Shown: positions 17,312-26,799, numbered from the stretch's first letter. The stretch: 39,965 nucleotides of DNA from Roseivirga sp. UBA6061 (GCA_002427745.1 DIYF01000122.1:1-39965); one strand, 5' to 3'. Notes: generated by a model from the sequence alone, not told the origin. Program-made: numbers and translations.

Positions 17312-18103
17312 CTAAACTCCCTCTTTAACCCAGGTTATAAAGCCGGGGGTTTTAGCGCGGCTTACAGAAAGCTGCTCCGGAAAGGTCTTCAGGTGGAGCT
17401 CCAATGTATGGTTCGACTGTCGCTCAAAGTGGTCAACGGCCATTTTGTTAACGATATACTGACGGTTGATTCTGAAAAACTGCTGCTCAGGCAGGCTTTG
17501 TTCAAGTTCAGTAAGCGATTGCGTCATCAACAGTACAGCACCTTTCGCAAAAGCATAGGTCACCTTATTTTCTGTATAAAGACATTCGGTTTGTTCAAAG
17601 CTCACATACACCGTCCTGCCCTTTTGTTGTGCCTTCAACATATTTGACTTACCTGCAGACTGTTTCTTTAGGCCCATAAGGAAAACCCTCAGTCGCACAT
17701 AGCTTACCGTCAACACCAGCCCCACACCATACACTAATCCGACCGTGCCTGGGTCAGACGTTTTCTCAATCAGAAAAACCACCAGGCTCTGTAGCAGCAG
17801 ATACGCCAGTATAGCAGCCATCAGCATTTTTGTGTGATCCTTCCAACCCTCCCAGGCTAGCTTTAAAACTCCTGAAATGGCCTGTCGCAATGCCAGGACG
17901 AAGAAGGCCGAATACAACACATTCATGAAGTAGTTATTCCAGCTCCAGGTAAGTCCCGGATTACTCAACCTCCCCAGATACCACATGACCAAAGCCACCA
18001 TGGGGATAAAAAGGCCGGTCAACAATAATTCTACACTCAGGGGAGTCTGACCGTTGGGTCCTGATTCTTCTACCGTTCGGGAATTTTGAGTGGTCTGGGC
18101 CAT
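17312..18103 (-). CDS. membrane-anchored LytTR-family regulator
   Basis: This 263-residue protein has about four N-terminal transmembrane helices, with hydrophobic stretches near residues 25-45, 55-75, 90-112 and 120-140. A C-terminal LytTR DNA-binding domain follows (residues about 165-260): VYVSFEQTECLYTENKVTYAF, then FFRINRQYIVNKMAVDHF and LSVSRAKTPGF. There is no receiver domain, so the membrane part probably senses a signal directly. Such solo LytTR proteins are frequent in Bacteroidota. Targets are unknown. The divergent neighbour at 18154 starts 50 bases away and is a candidate target. Confidence 0.88.
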   Translation of the reverse strand: MAQTTQNSRTVEESGPNGQTPLSVELLLTGLFIPMVALVMWYLGRLSNPGLTWSWNNYFMNVLYSAFFVLALRQAISGVLKLAWEGWKDHTKMLMAAILAYLLLQSLVVFLIEKTSDPGTVGLVYGVGLVLTVSYVRLRVFLMGLKKQSAGKSNMLKAQQKGRTVYVSFEQTECLYTENKVTYAFAKGAVLLMTQSLTELEQSLPEQQFFRINRQYIVNKMAVDHFERQSNHTLELHLKTFPEQLSVSRAKTPGFITWVKEGV

Positions 18104-18153
18104 AATGAGCGGCCTGAAATTAGAAGGTTTGCCAAAAACAAAGAATAGAACTC

Positions 18154-19326
18154 ATGAAAATATCTGCAAGTATTAAAACAGTATTGGTACTACTCAGCCT
18201 TACACTGAGTTGTAAATCAGACGATGCCAGCCCAAAGGCTTATCTCGAAGCTACCGTTCTTGACCAGATCAGCACAGAAAACATCAGGGACTACTGGGGT
18301 CAGAATCCGCAGGCCCTGCCCTTTATCAGGCATAATGTATCAGTTGTCAGAATCACCTACCTGACTGAAGACCTGGCAGGCAATAAAATTGAAGGAAGCG
18401 GAGCCATTCTGATTCCTGAAGGTGTTACATCACCCCAGGTAATCAGCCTGCAACATGCCACTTTCTTTGCTGACGAAGAAGCGCCTTCTGAAAACGGAGC
18501 CTTCTCGGTAGTCAGCCGTAAATCTATTTTTGCCGCCAATGGAGCCATCGTGATCCTGCCCGATTACCTGGGTTACGGTGTATCCAAAGACCAGGTTCAC
18601 CCCTATCATCACGCAGCAAGTCTCAGCCGACATTCATTGGATATGCTCAATGCCAGCCTCGCTTACCTGAAAGACAAGGCCATCCCTCATCAGGAAGGTA
18701 TAACCCTGGCAGGGTATTCTGAAGGAGCCTATGCCACCCTGGCACTGGCCCGCAGAATAGAAGCTGAGCAAAGCCCGATAGAGATAAGTTATATTTCACT
18801 GGGAAGTGGCGGATACAACCTCCTTGAGTCATTTAACTACTTTTATGGCCTCCTCGATGATACTACGGGATGTCTGCCCTGTAATGGCTTTTTAATTTAC
18901 AGTTACTGGTCTCTGTCAGGCAGAGAACGCCCTGTCACAGATTACTTTCAGTCGCCATATGCGGAACGCATCGAAAACGGTCTTTTTGATGGTGGTTTTA
19001 ACAGTCAGCAGATTGATGAAGCTCTTCCTGAAAATATGAGATCACTTTTTGCCCCTGATTTTCTGCAAAGAGTGGCCAACGGACAGGAAGCGAAAATATT
19101 AGGGCTCCTGGGGCAAAACAGTTTACACAACTATTTCCCGAACGTTCCCATACTGATCACCCATGGCACAACGGATACGGTTGCTCCTTTTTTTAACAGT
19201 GAGAATTATGCGGAAAGGGCTAAAGATCTGGAGCGAAACATAGAGTTTGTTCCGCTGGCAGGGGTTAACCATTTTGATGGTATCTATTTCTGGGGCATAC
19301 ATACCATGAACTGGTTGAACAACTAA
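18154..19326 (+). CDS. lipoprotein alpha/beta-hydrolase (secretory lipase-like)
   Basis: This 390-residue envelope protein has a lipobox ending at Cys20 (LTLSC). It has an alpha/beta-hydrolase core with the nucleophile elbow GYSEG (Ser about residue 189), the charge-relay Asp in ITHGTTDTVAPF and the His in AGVNHFDG. The central DYLGYGVSKDQVHPYHHAASLSRHSLDML segment matches secretory-lipase or prolyl-oligopeptidase-like esterases. Substrate is unknown; short-chain esters are likely. It is divergent from the LytTR regulator. A strong hairpin follows its stop. Confidence 0.87.
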   Translation: MKISASIKTVLVLLSLTLSCKSDDASPKAYLEATVLDQISTENIRDYWGQNPQALPFIRHNVSVVRITYLTEDLAGNKIEGSGAILIPEGVTSPQVISLQHATFFADEEAPSENGAFSVVSRKSIFAANGAIVILPDYLGYGVSKDQVHPYHHAASLSRHSLDMLNASLAYLKDKAIPHQEGITLAGYSEGAYATLALARRIEAEQSPIEISYISLGSGGYNLLESFNYFYGLLDDTTGCLPCNGFLIYSYWSLSGRERPVTDYFQSPYAERIENGLFDGGFNSQQIDEALPENMRSLFAPDFLQRVANGQEAKILGLLGQNSLHNYFPNVPILITHGTTDTVAPFFNSENYAERAKDLERNIEFVPLAGVNHFDGIYFWGIHTMNWLNN

Positions 19327-19337
19327 TGTAAACGGGC

Positions 19338-19358
19338 TCACCCTGAAAATCAGGGTGA
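19338..19358 (+). terminator. hairpin terminator after the hydrolase gene
   Basis: TCACCCTGA (19338-19346) and TCAGGGTGA (19350-19358) form a perfect 9-bp stem with loop AAA, beginning 12 bases after the stop. A run of T is lacking (pyrimidine-rich CTCCACCCCTCC follows), so efficiency is uncertain. Confidence 0.6.
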
Positions 19359-19380
19359 CTCCACCCCTCCTCGTCTTTTG

Positions 19381-19392
19381 GAGAATATTCTC
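19381..19392. promoter_or_regulatory. 12-bp perfect palindrome, candidate operator
   Basis: GAGAATATTCTC is a gapless palindrome centred about 35 bases before the ATG at 19422. A dimeric repressor could bind here, but no partner can be named. Confidence 0.3.
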
Positions 19393-19421
19393 TAACTTCA
19401 GGTCTCACCAGAATTGTACCC

Positions 19422-20831
19422 ATGCGATCTTCACTTTCGCTCCTTTTTCTTCTGGCAATTTGCCTGCCTGTCTTCAGCCAAAATGGCTACGAAATAAAAG
19501 TCAATGTTGATAATTACACTGAGGATGTTCTCTACCTGGCGTACCACTATGGTAACAAGCAGTATTTACAGGATACGGCCAAACGACAGCCGGATAACTC
19601 TTTTCTGTTTACGAATGACGAGTCACTGGCCCCTGGTACCTATAGCCTGGTAATGGCCCCGGATAACTATACGCTGGACTTTCTTATCGATGAAGATGAA
19701 CAACGCTTTGGGCTCAGCTTTGACCGGGAAAATGCCATAGAAACGCTTGAAGTAACAGGAGCATCCAGGGAAAACCAGATCTTCTTTGGCTATCTCAGGT
19801 TTCTTGAGCAAAAAAGGAACGAGGCTGAAAAGGTGACAGGAAAGGACACTGAGAGCAGCAATAAGAAGAGCGAGGCAAAGCAGCAAAAACGAATGGATGC
19901 GCTGACTAAAAAAGTAAAGGCTTACCAGGACGGGCTGATTGCTGATCACCCCGCTTCTCTGGCAGCAGCCATTGTCAAAGCTTCATTGACTGCAGAGTAC
20001 CCCGATTTTGAAGGTACAGAGCAGGAAAAACAGACCAAACTCTGGCGTTATGCTCAGGCCCATCATTTTGATAATATAGACGTGGCAGACCCGCGTATGC
20101 TCCGGACTCCCGTACTTCAGAGCAAGGTGGACTACTTTATCCAAAAACTACAGATTCAACACCCTGACACGATCAGCATGGCCATCGATCAGCTTTTGGC
20201 CCAAATGAAGCCAGCGAAAGACACGTATGAGTTCTTTGTTATTCACTTTCTGAATGAGTATGCCAAATCGAAAATCATAGGTATGGATGCCGTCTATGTG
20301 CATATGGTGGAGAACTACTATACCGGGGGCAAAGCTCCCTGGGTAGACTCCGCTCAGCTTGAAAAAATTCTGGATAATGCAGCCAGACTCAAACCGCTGC
20401 TTATTGGTAAAACAGCGCCAAACATTAAGCTAAGCCGCCCTGATGGTTCTGAATTCAGCTTACACGATGTAGAAGCTGAATATACCATACTTTACTTCTG
20501 GCGATTTGATTGTGACCACTGTAAAAAGAGCACTCCTGACTTGTCTGAATTCTATACCCGATTCAAGGATAAAGGTGTGAAAATGCTGGCCGTATGCACC
20601 AAAGACCCAGGCGAGCTACAGGGCTGTTGGGACTATGCAGATGAAAAGAACCTGGATGGCTGGATTATGGCCGGCAGTGCTTCAGGAAGCAGCCTGGAAA
20701 GAGGTCCTTTTCACGTACGGTCTACACCTCTGATCTTTGTACTGGATCAGAACAAAGTGATAAAAAGCAAAAGGCTGGGTGCCTCTCAACTTGCTGAAGT
20801 AATATCAGGATTGATGAAAGTCTCACAATAA
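19422..20831 (+). CDS. exported thioredoxin-fold protein, TlpA/DUF5106-like
   Basis: This 469-residue periplasmic protein has a signal peptide ending near LPVFSQ. The N-terminal beta-rich domain (residues about 22-120: YEIKVNVDNYTEDVLYLAY) is DUF4369-like. A charged helical linker and a helical domain resembling DUF5106 follow. The C-terminal thioredoxin domain has the active site CDHC at residues 364-367 (FWRFDCDHCKK). Its cis-proline region is STPLIFVLD. The likely role is reduction or rearrangement of disulfides in exported proteins, as with TlpA/ResA relatives. It converges with the histidine kinase gene, ten bases apart. The partner electron donor is not nearby. Confidence 0.87.
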   Translation: MRSSLSLLFLLAICLPVFSQNGYEIKVNVDNYTEDVLYLAYHYGNKQYLQDTAKRQPDNSFLFTNDESLAPGTYSLVMAPDNYTLDFLIDEDEQRFGLSFDRENAIETLEVTGASRENQIFFGYLRFLEQKRNEAEKVTGKDTESSNKKSEAKQQKRMDALTKKVKAYQDGLIADHPASLAAAIVKASLTAEYPDFEGTEQEKQTKLWRYAQAHHFDNIDVADPRMLRTPVLQSKVDYFIQKLQIQHPDTISMAIDQLLAQMKPAKDTYEFFVIHFLNEYAKSKIIGMDAVYVHMVENYYTGGKAPWVDSAQLEKILDNAARLKPLLIGKTAPNIKLSRPDGSEFSLHDVEAEYTILYFWRFDCDHCKKSTPDLSEFYTRFKDKGVKMLAVCTKDPGELQGCWDYADEKNLDGWIMAGSASGSSLERGPFHVRSTPLIFVLDQNKVIKSKRLGASQLAEVISGLMKVSQ

Positions 20832-20841
20832 GAAACATCTG

Positions 20842-23268
20842 TCAGGCTAAAACCTCATCTATCAGCCCCCGGAAACGTTCTTCATTTCCGTGTAAAGCTG
20901 CGGTCCACAGGTCATCCTGCCAGGCCGTTTGTACTTGTTCCTTTTCCAGCAGATCAAGTACCTCCTTGATCTGTTTCAATTGGTAAACCTTTAATTTATT
21001 GAGTTCCTGAGCATATTTATGGAGCTCCTGACGTTCCTCTTCTTCCATTACCGGAACACTGGATTTGACTTCGGAAACCTGTTGCTGCAATGCGGTATTC
21101 CGTATCAGAGCTACATCATCTGGTTCTAACGGGAGACTAAAGGAAACTGTCAGCCCCTCTCCTTCCGGAGACGTAGCCTTGATTTTACCGTCATGGGCCT
21201 CTACTGCCAGTTTACAAAAGTTAAGCCCCAGTCCGCTTGAACCGGTAAAGCCCAAAGGCCTGGCATCGGCCTGTACAAACTTCTCAAATATGGTTTCCAG
21301 GTATTGAGATTCGACTCCTTCTCCCTGATCAGTAACCGAAATAAGCGCTTCTCCTGTATTCTGACCAATCTCAAATGTCGATTGCAGCGTAATCATACTC
21401 CCATGAGGAGCGTATTTTACCGCATTGGTAAACAGATTGATGAGTACCCGGGAGATCAATTCAGGATCAAAGCGAAAACTGGCCTTTCTTTCAATCTGAA
21501 TAGTGAGTTTCATACTTTTCGACTGAAGCAGTGGCAGGATTTGTTCGTGAACACTGTCAATAAGCTGGTCAATCGGAAACCTCTCTTTTTCAATACTCAC
21601 CCTGGTTTCTTCAAATTTCTGAACATCCAGCATATTTGAAACCAGATTGAGAATACTGGAACCAGCCAACCGCACCAGATTTGATTTTTTACTATCCATT
21701 GGTTGGGCATCTTTACTCAATCCCAGAATCGTATTCAGGGAGTTCTTCATGTCATGAGCTATCATATTGATAAGCCCTTCTTTGAAATCAGAAAGTTGCT
21801 CTATTTTTTGCGATGACACCAGGAGCTGACTGTTCTTGGCACTGATAATCTCGTTTGTCTTTTTCCTTCGCTGGTTAGACCGGTAGAAGTTAACAGCCAC
21901 CAGTAATACAAGAAAGGCTATAGCGAGTACAGCATACTGGAAGGTTTTTCTACGCGCCAGTTCTCCCTCCAGAACCAGTTGTTCCTTTTCATTGGCAGCC
22001 ATTAAGGCTCTTTTCTCACTTTCGAAGTTAAACTCCATTTCCAACCGGGCCATTTGCCTGGTCGTTTCAATGTTATACAAACTGTCGCGGGAGACCGCCC
22101 ATTCTTTCAGATAATCAAGGGCCTTTCTGTTCATTCCACGTGCCAGGTTTATCTCGTATAGCCTGTAGGCTGCATTAAGAAACTCATTGTTCAGCATGTT
22201 TCTGTCTTTTGCTGTCTCATAAGCCTTCTGATAAAACTGCTCAGACTGGTCATACTGTTGGAGGCCGTCAAAGATCTGGCCCAGGTCATGGCTACTAAGA
22301 GACTGTACATATTCGTCATTCACCTCTTCAGCCAGCTTCAGGGCTTTATTGAGATAGTAACGAGCAGAATCCATATTCCCCTGAGCCATATGGATATTGC
22401 CAAGGTTATAAAAAGGATACCTCTCTATGAAGGCACCTTCCGTTGAAGGCTGTTTTAGTGCAGCGAAGAGATAAGACTTTCCACGCTCAAAATCCCCTGC
22501 TTTAGCCAGGAGTCGACCAACATTATTGGCAAGCACCTGACTCATCACATAAGGTTTGCCTTGCAGTTCAGCATCAGCCTTCATCGCGTCCGCGGCTTTA
22601 AGACAATATTCCAAAGCCTTTTCATAGTCTTTCAGATCATCAAAGGTAGACCCCAGGTTGAGCAAAGCCGATCCTTTAATACCAGGCCTGCTTACCTGTT
22701 CTGCTAACTCAACTGATTGAAGAAGTACAGAAACAGCCCCTACATAGTCCGAATCATGGTTGAGAGAAACCCCCAGGCGGTTATAGCCCAGGGCAAGGTT
22801 CACCGTATCGGACAGTTGAATGGATACCTGAACGATTTTCTCAGCGAAGAGCCGGGCAGGATCATTTTGTCCCAGACGGTAGTAGTCTACATTCAGCCTC
22901 CTGTATAGCTTACTTCTGAGTTTAAGACTGTCGGGAGAGAGTTTTGAAAGCCCTAACTGATCATAATACATGGCACTGTCGGGGTTTTGCCTTTGTACTG
23001 ATCTTCCCTTGAGATAATTCCCGTAAAACAGTCCCCATTCAAAACCCAGCTTACCCGACTCTTCTAAAACCAGTTCCCCCATAATAAACAGAGAATCCAG
23101 GGGGCCATTGTTTCGAAAACTTCTTAATGAGCGTCCTGTCACCCCCTTCACCCAACTGGTGTCTCTGTCAGAGCGCTGTAATAGCTCTTTTAATTGGTCC
23201 CTGGGATTTTGGCTATACAAATCACAGCTTATCAACAGCAACAGTAAAGTTAGTCTTATGAGTCTCAT
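20842..23268 (-). CDS. TPR-containing sensor histidine kinase
   Basis: This 808-residue protein has a signal peptide (LTLLLLLISCDLYSQ), followed by periplasmic TPR repeats (residues about 60-400, for example YEKALEYCLKAADAM). One transmembrane helix (FQYAVLAIAFLVLLVAVNFY) leads to a cytosolic kinase core. His about residue 505 lies in MIAHDMKNSLN. The N box is NLFTNAVKYAP, with G boxes DQGEGV and SSGLGLNF. After the kinase there is an extra tail of about 80 residues (RQELHKYAQELNKLKVYQ...). No response regulator is adjacent, so its partner is elsewhere. Ligand sensing by the TPR region is an inference from similar Bacteroidota kinases. Confidence 0.9.
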   Translation of the reverse strand: MRLIRLTLLLLLISCDLYSQNPRDQLKELLQRSDRDTSWVKGVTGRSLRSFRNNGPLDSLFIMGELVLEESGKLGFEWGLFYGNYLKGRSVQRQNPDSAMYYDQLGLSKLSPDSLKLRSKLYRRLNVDYYRLGQNDPARLFAEKIVQVSIQLSDTVNLALGYNRLGVSLNHDSDYVGAVSVLLQSVELAEQVSRPGIKGSALLNLGSTFDDLKDYEKALEYCLKAADAMKADAELQGKPYVMSQVLANNVGRLLAKAGDFERGKSYLFAALKQPSTEGAFIERYPFYNLGNIHMAQGNMDSARYYLNKALKLAEEVNDEYVQSLSSHDLGQIFDGLQQYDQSEQFYQKAYETAKDRNMLNNEFLNAAYRLYEINLARGMNRKALDYLKEWAVSRDSLYNIETTRQMARLEMEFNFESEKRALMAANEKEQLVLEGELARRKTFQYAVLAIAFLVLLVAVNFYRSNQRRKKTNEIISAKNSQLLVSSQKIEQLSDFKEGLINMIAHDMKNSLNTILGLSKDAQPMDSKKSNLVRLAGSSILNLVSNMLDVQKFEETRVSIEKERFPIDQLIDSVHEQILPLLQSKSMKLTIQIERKASFRFDPELISRVLINLFTNAVKYAPHGSMITLQSTFEIGQNTGEALISVTDQGEGVESQYLETIFEKFVQADARPLGFTGSSGLGLNFCKLAVEAHDGKIKATSPEGEGLTVSFSLPLEPDDVALIRNTALQQQVSEVKSSVPVMEEEERQELHKYAQELNKLKVYQLKQIKEVLDLLEKEQVQTAWQDDLWTAALHGNEERFRGLIDEVLA

Positions 23269-23391
23269 AAAAGAGCTTGGCTGATTGAGCTTAGGTTATT
23301 TCATCCTAAGATATTGGTTTTTGGGCTATTTGATAATCAGCTGATAAATCAATTATATAAATACCACCCAGGCCTGCTATCTTTATGAAGT

Positions 23392-23880
23392 ATGAAACCC
23401 AAAACATCTCCTAAACTGCCTCTGACTGATCCGGAAAGAGCGAGTCTGCGGAAGAACAAAGTCAAAATCCGTGACATACTCGATTACGCTCCCGATGAGC
23501 TGGAGGTACTGCTTGGAGTTGAGCCGGAACGAGCAAAGGAGCTCTATGCACTGGCAGAGTTTCAGACTATTCCTTCCGTGGGTATCAAATTCGCTGAAGA
23601 TTTGGTTTTTCTGGGCTATTACTCGATTAGTGAACTCAAAGGAAAAGATGGTGCGGAATTAACCAACCTCTACGAACGAAAAAAAGGATTCTGGATAGAT
23701 TCCTGCGTTGAAGATCAGTTCAGGCTCGTAGTTCACTATGCCAATACCCGAGATAACAGCAAAAGCTGGTGGAACTTCACCCCAGAACGCAAGGCTTTTC
23801 GAGCTCAATACGGATATCCTGATGACAGGCCAGAGACTTGCTGGTATGATGTATATAAAGCAGGCAAAGAGGGCAATTGA
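23392..23880 (+). CDS. helix-hairpin-helix protein, pathogenicity-locus (Cdd1) family
   Basis: This small 162-residue cytosolic protein contains a helix-hairpin-helix-like segment: FQTIPSVGIKFAEDLVFLGYYSISELKGK. The C-terminal CVEDQFRLVVHYAN and KSWWNFTPERKAFR are typical of the Cdd1 family. The family is named from a Clostridioides difficile locus and its biochemical role is unknown. DNA binding through the hairpin motifs is plausible. TATCTTTA at 23378-23385 is a one-mismatch match to TAnnTTTG, seven bases before the ATG. The gene is divergent from the kinase and unrelated to the DinB gene that follows. Confidence 0.82.
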   Translation: MKPKTSPKLPLTDPERASLRKNKVKIRDILDYAPDELEVLLGVEPERAKELYALAEFQTIPSVGIKFAEDLVFLGYYSISELKGKDGAELTNLYERKKGFWIDSCVEDQFRLVVHYANTRDNSKSWWNFTPERKAFRAQYGYPDDRPETCWYDVYKAGKEGN

Positions 23881-23933
23881 TTACCCTATCCTGATCAAAA
23901 AACTCACTCTCCAGTAAACAGGCTTAAGTCTAC

Positions 23934-24428
23934 TCAGACAAGGTACTTTTCCCTGATCACCTTTATATGGTGCATTTCATGCCCGATGACAGTTCTGAGA
24001 AAATCCTCCAGCGTCACCTCAAACTGGCGGGCATTTCCCTTAATTTGCATCTGCTCCGGAGACAGGGAGGCCACAAAACTGGCAGAGGCTTTTCTTACAT
24101 TGAGGTAATCAGTTACCAGCTGAGTCAGGCTCAGTTCTTCGAACCGGCTGTTATTCACCAACCCGTTTTGGTCATAGCCCCAAAGCTCTACAGACTCTCT
24201 CCTGCTCAGAAAAAAAGCCCTGGCCATCTTGATTCTCTCATGGTCAGTAATATGTCCGATAACTTGCTTCACAGACCATTTACCAGGGGCATAACGAAAA
24301 TTGCCCTGCTCCTCGGTAAGCGTCTCAAGCCAGGCAGAAGTGGATAAAGAGGTAAAAAGAGACAGACAGTCCTCTCCCTTCACAAACTCCAGGTAATAAG
24401 GAAAGCCATCTTCGGGTGTATAAGTCAT
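23934..24428 (-). CDS. DinB-fold metal-dependent hydrolase-like protein
   Basis: This 164-residue four-helix-bundle protein belongs to the DinB/YfiT superfamily. The three histidines that usually bind the metal are visible: KQVIGHITDHERIKM (residues about 55-69) and GHEMHHIKVI near the C-terminus. Relatives include thiol-dependent transferases and stress proteins; no substrate can be given. It is separated from its neighbours and convergent with the 23392 gene. Note that a second DinB-like protein is encoded at 31016. Confidence 0.88.
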   Translation of the reverse strand: MTYTPEDGFPYYLEFVKGEDCLSLFTSLSTSAWLETLTEEQGNFRYAPGKWSVKQVIGHITDHERIKMARAFFLSRRESVELWGYDQNGLVNNSRFEELSLTQLVTDYLNVRKASASFVASLSPEQMQIKGNARQFEVTLEDFLRTVIGHEMHHIKVIREKYLV

Positions 24429-24498
24429 ACTGTGATCGTTGTGATATAATAAGCGTTTTGAGCAGAATTTAATTCCTCAACAAGTGATCTGACTGCTA

Positions 24499-24765
24499 TT
24501 AGTCATTCCAACGTGCATAGTCCTGATGCTTTCGGTTATCTTCTTCAGTCTGTGGCTCAACATCTTCAAAACAGGTAGAGTTAAACTCAACTCCGGGTAC
24601 CTCCTGCAATACAACATCGGTAGATTCAGAATGGACCTCTGTATAATCAACTGTGTAAACCTCTCCCACTTTTAAGTACTTTTCGGCCCTTTCTGTCTGA
24701 TAGTGATAGCCGGAACTTGTATTAGTCAGTCTTATTTTGTGTCCTCTGAGTGCGTAGATGTTCAT
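24499..24765 (-). CDS. conserved small hypothetical protein
   Basis: This 88-residue soluble, acidic protein has no signal or membrane segment. IYALRGHKIRLTNTSSGYHYQ, then KYLKVGEVYTVDYTEVHSES and LQEVPGVEFNSTCFEDV, look like a small beta-barrel domain. The pattern is seen in short hypothetical proteins of phages and Bacteroidota (recalled, not searched). The C-terminal 20 residues are highly charged. No function can be assigned. It is encoded between the DinB gene and the divergent lipoprotein gene at 24847. Confidence 0.75.
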   Translation of the reverse strand: MNIYALRGHKIRLTNTSSGYHYQTERAEKYLKVGEVYTVDYTEVHSESTDVVLQEVPGVEFNSTCFEDVEPQTEEDNRKHQDYARWND

Positions 24766-24846
24766 TAGCTCGTTTATTCACTGAAAGCAGTAAATAATAG
24801 ACTGGAAGGGAATAAGCCAAGGACATTCCCCTAAATTAGATTCATT

Positions 24847-25728
24847 ATGAAAAGGCTATTTGAGAGAAAAAAAGTCCCGGGTTCTATCATGTTTATCATT
24901 CTTGCATTTGGCTGTTCGAACATGGAGACTGGAGCACAGTCTGGCTATGCCAGGCTTATCAAGGGAGACTGGATTACCGAGCTTCCCGGGGACAACGAAT
25001 ATCACAATATGCTCACTTTTTCGTTTCAGGATACTCTGGTCTCCTACCCGTTTTCACATGGTAGGTTAACCAGATATACCGTCCTTTCAGACACCTTGAT
25101 AATAGAAAAAGGAGAAGATCGACTAAGATATGTTGACTCTCTAAGGCATATTCCTTATCGATACAAAATTCTTAAACTTAACAGTAAAGAACTTCAACTT
25201 TCTCCTTTGACTCTCGAAACAAAGGAGCTTCTCAAATTTTCAAGGCGAATGAACTTTAAAACAGTGAATACCAGAAGAATTGATCAGAAAAACGACCTCA
25301 GCATAGATAGAATAGCCTTCTACAGTTCAATGTGCTATGGTACATGTCCTTCTATCTATTTGGAGATTGACAAAAATGGCAATTTTTTATTTCATGGCAG
25401 AGCCTTCACCGATATGGACGGACTGTACCGTGGTAAACTTCCCGAATCTGAACTTGTGATCATTGAAAGGAAAATCAGGAATATTGATTTTGAAAACCTG
25501 AAAAAAGACTATCAGGTAAACTGGACCGATGATCAGACGTGTGGCATAAAAGTGATCACCGATAAAGGAGTATTTTCCAGTAACGCCTATGGTAGTTATG
25601 AAGAGCCTTATACCCTCAGGCTCCTCTTTGATAAACTCATCGAAGTCTACAAACAAGTAGAACTTAAACCAGACTCCACTGTAGCTGATGATTTTCTTCT
25701 AGAGACATTTGAGTATGACAGAGACTAG
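24847..25728 (+). CDS. lipoprotein with DUF6438-like domain
   Basis: This 293-residue protein has a lipoprotein signal at Cys23 (AFGC). The C-terminal domain (from about residue 150) reads IDRIAFYSSMCYGTCPSIYLEI, with the MCxGTCP motif and following GNFLFHGRAFTDMDGLYRG that mark DUF6438. A paired cysteine, C-x3-C, sits in this motif and could be redox-active or metal-binding. The N-terminal part resembles a lipocalin-like beta-barrel (GDWITELPGDNEYHNMLTFSF). Function is unknown. An imperfect GGGAAT/ATTCCC repeat lies at 24808-24830 upstream. Confidence 0.78.
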   Translation: MKRLFERKKVPGSIMFIILAFGCSNMETGAQSGYARLIKGDWITELPGDNEYHNMLTFSFQDTLVSYPFSHGRLTRYTVLSDTLIIEKGEDRLRYVDSLRHIPYRYKILKLNSKELQLSPLTLETKELLKFSRRMNFKTVNTRRIDQKNDLSIDRIAFYSSMCYGTCPSIYLEIDKNGNFLFHGRAFTDMDGLYRGKLPESELVIIERKIRNIDFENLKKDYQVNWTDDQTCGIKVITDKGVFSSNAYGSYEEPYTLRLLFDKLIEVYKQVELKPDSTVADDFLLETFEYDRD

Positions 25729-25779
25729 CAACCTGATAAGATCTAACATGACAGCAGCACTAAGTAAAAAGCATTAGAT

Positions 25780-26073
25780 GTGAATGAGTCCCAAACCGCT
25801 TGTGCTCTCTGTGAAAGAGAACGCCCACTCACCTTCCATCATCTTGTGCCCAAAAAGGTGCACAAGAAGTCAATATTACTTAAGAAATTCACCAAAGAAG
25901 AAATGCAGACGATGGGGCTTATGCTCTGCACTGATTGTCATAAAACCATACACCGCCATATAGACCATATTGAACTGGGCAGATTCTATCATACTCAAGA
26001 AGCTCTGCTGGGACATCCTGAGATTAGTAAGTTTGTGAAGTGGGTGGCAAAACAGGACAAGAAGGTAAAGTAG
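25780..26073 (+). CDS. small HNH-type zinc-binding protein
   Basis: This 97-residue protein starts at GTG; no ATG is available in frame nearby. CALCERERPLTFHHLVPKKVHKK supplies C-x2-C and the first HH of a beta-beta-alpha-metal finger. LCTDCHKTIHRHID supplies the second C-x2-C and the catalytic-type histidine. This fits the HNH nuclease superfamily, small solo type. Such proteins can nick DNA or be regulators; nothing here shows a restriction partner. It is followed by the DUF4303-like gene in the same direction. Confidence 0.8.
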   Translation: MNESQTACALCERERPLTFHHLVPKKVHKKSILLKKFTKEEMQTMGLMLCTDCHKTIHRHIDHIELGRFYHTQEALLGHPEISKFVKWVAKQDKKVK

Positions 26074-26163
26074 TACGCTCATCTGTGAGACCCGTAGTTG
26101 TACTGATCCTGCCTTTTGCGATCCCTTGGAAAGAGTTGTTCTGAGCTTTATTTTAAAAGTCTT

Positions 26164-26709
26164 ATGGATAAATCAGCTTTGATCAGACAGATAAGGGCAT
26201 CGGCAGTACTTCATTATAAGCGTATAACCGCACAAAGCCCTCTGATTTCATTCGGCATTTATTCTGATGGAGATGCCGGCACCATAGGCTTTTACTATAA
26301 TACCCGGCAACACTTGTCGGGCCATATGGAAAACGCTGCCAATGAAGACTCAGACCCGCCCGCAGCATATTACGTCTTCTGCATGGAAGAATGGCAGGAA
26401 GATATAAGCTACAGCCTGCGCGATAAAAAGACAGAAGCACTGAATGATCAGCTTTACCACTTCGGTACTTCCAGCAGAGAGAAAGGCCATGAAGACTACA
26501 GGGATGAGGTCTTTGACATGTTCTGTAAAACACTCCTCGAACTGAAGGAAGAAGGTCTCTTTGAAAACGAGGCTCCTGATTTTTTTCTTCATATGGATGT
26601 ATCTGACTACCGGATTGACGAAAAGATGCTCAAAAGAATATCTGACTTAATGCCTGAAGAGCGGTATGAGGCTTACAAGGCCTATGCGGACTATTATAAT
26701 GCTTACTAA
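26164..26709 (+). CDS. DUF4303-like protein
   Basis: This 181-residue soluble protein is counted from the ATG at 26164. A TTG at 26116 would add 16 residues of no conserved look. IRASAVLHYKRI...SFGIYSDGDAGTIGFYYNT and the C-terminal EAPDFFLHMDVSDYRIDE resemble the DUF4303 family, a SMI1/KNR4-neighbourhood group found among toxin immunity proteins. No toxin gene is adjacent, so an immunity role is unproven. It is rich in acidic residues. Confidence 0.65.
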   Translation: MDKSALIRQIRASAVLHYKRITAQSPLISFGIYSDGDAGTIGFYYNTRQHLSGHMENAANEDSDPPAAYYVFCMEEWQEDISYSLRDKKTEALNDQLYHFGTSSREKGHEDYRDEVFDMFCKTLLELKEEGLFENEAPDFFLHMDVSDYRIDEKMLKRISDLMPEERYEAYKAYADYYNAY

Positions 26710-26799
26710 TCGATTCTTTATCTAAAAGATATCTCTAAGCACTGGAAATAGTGACCAGTTTTGCGGAAATTGAATAACACACAAAACACCATTTTTTCC

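Noticed and set aside
23290..23310. CTTAGG/CCTAAG inverted repeat upstream of the histidine kinase
   Set aside because: Only six-base arms, in an AT-rich region; not distinguishable from chance.
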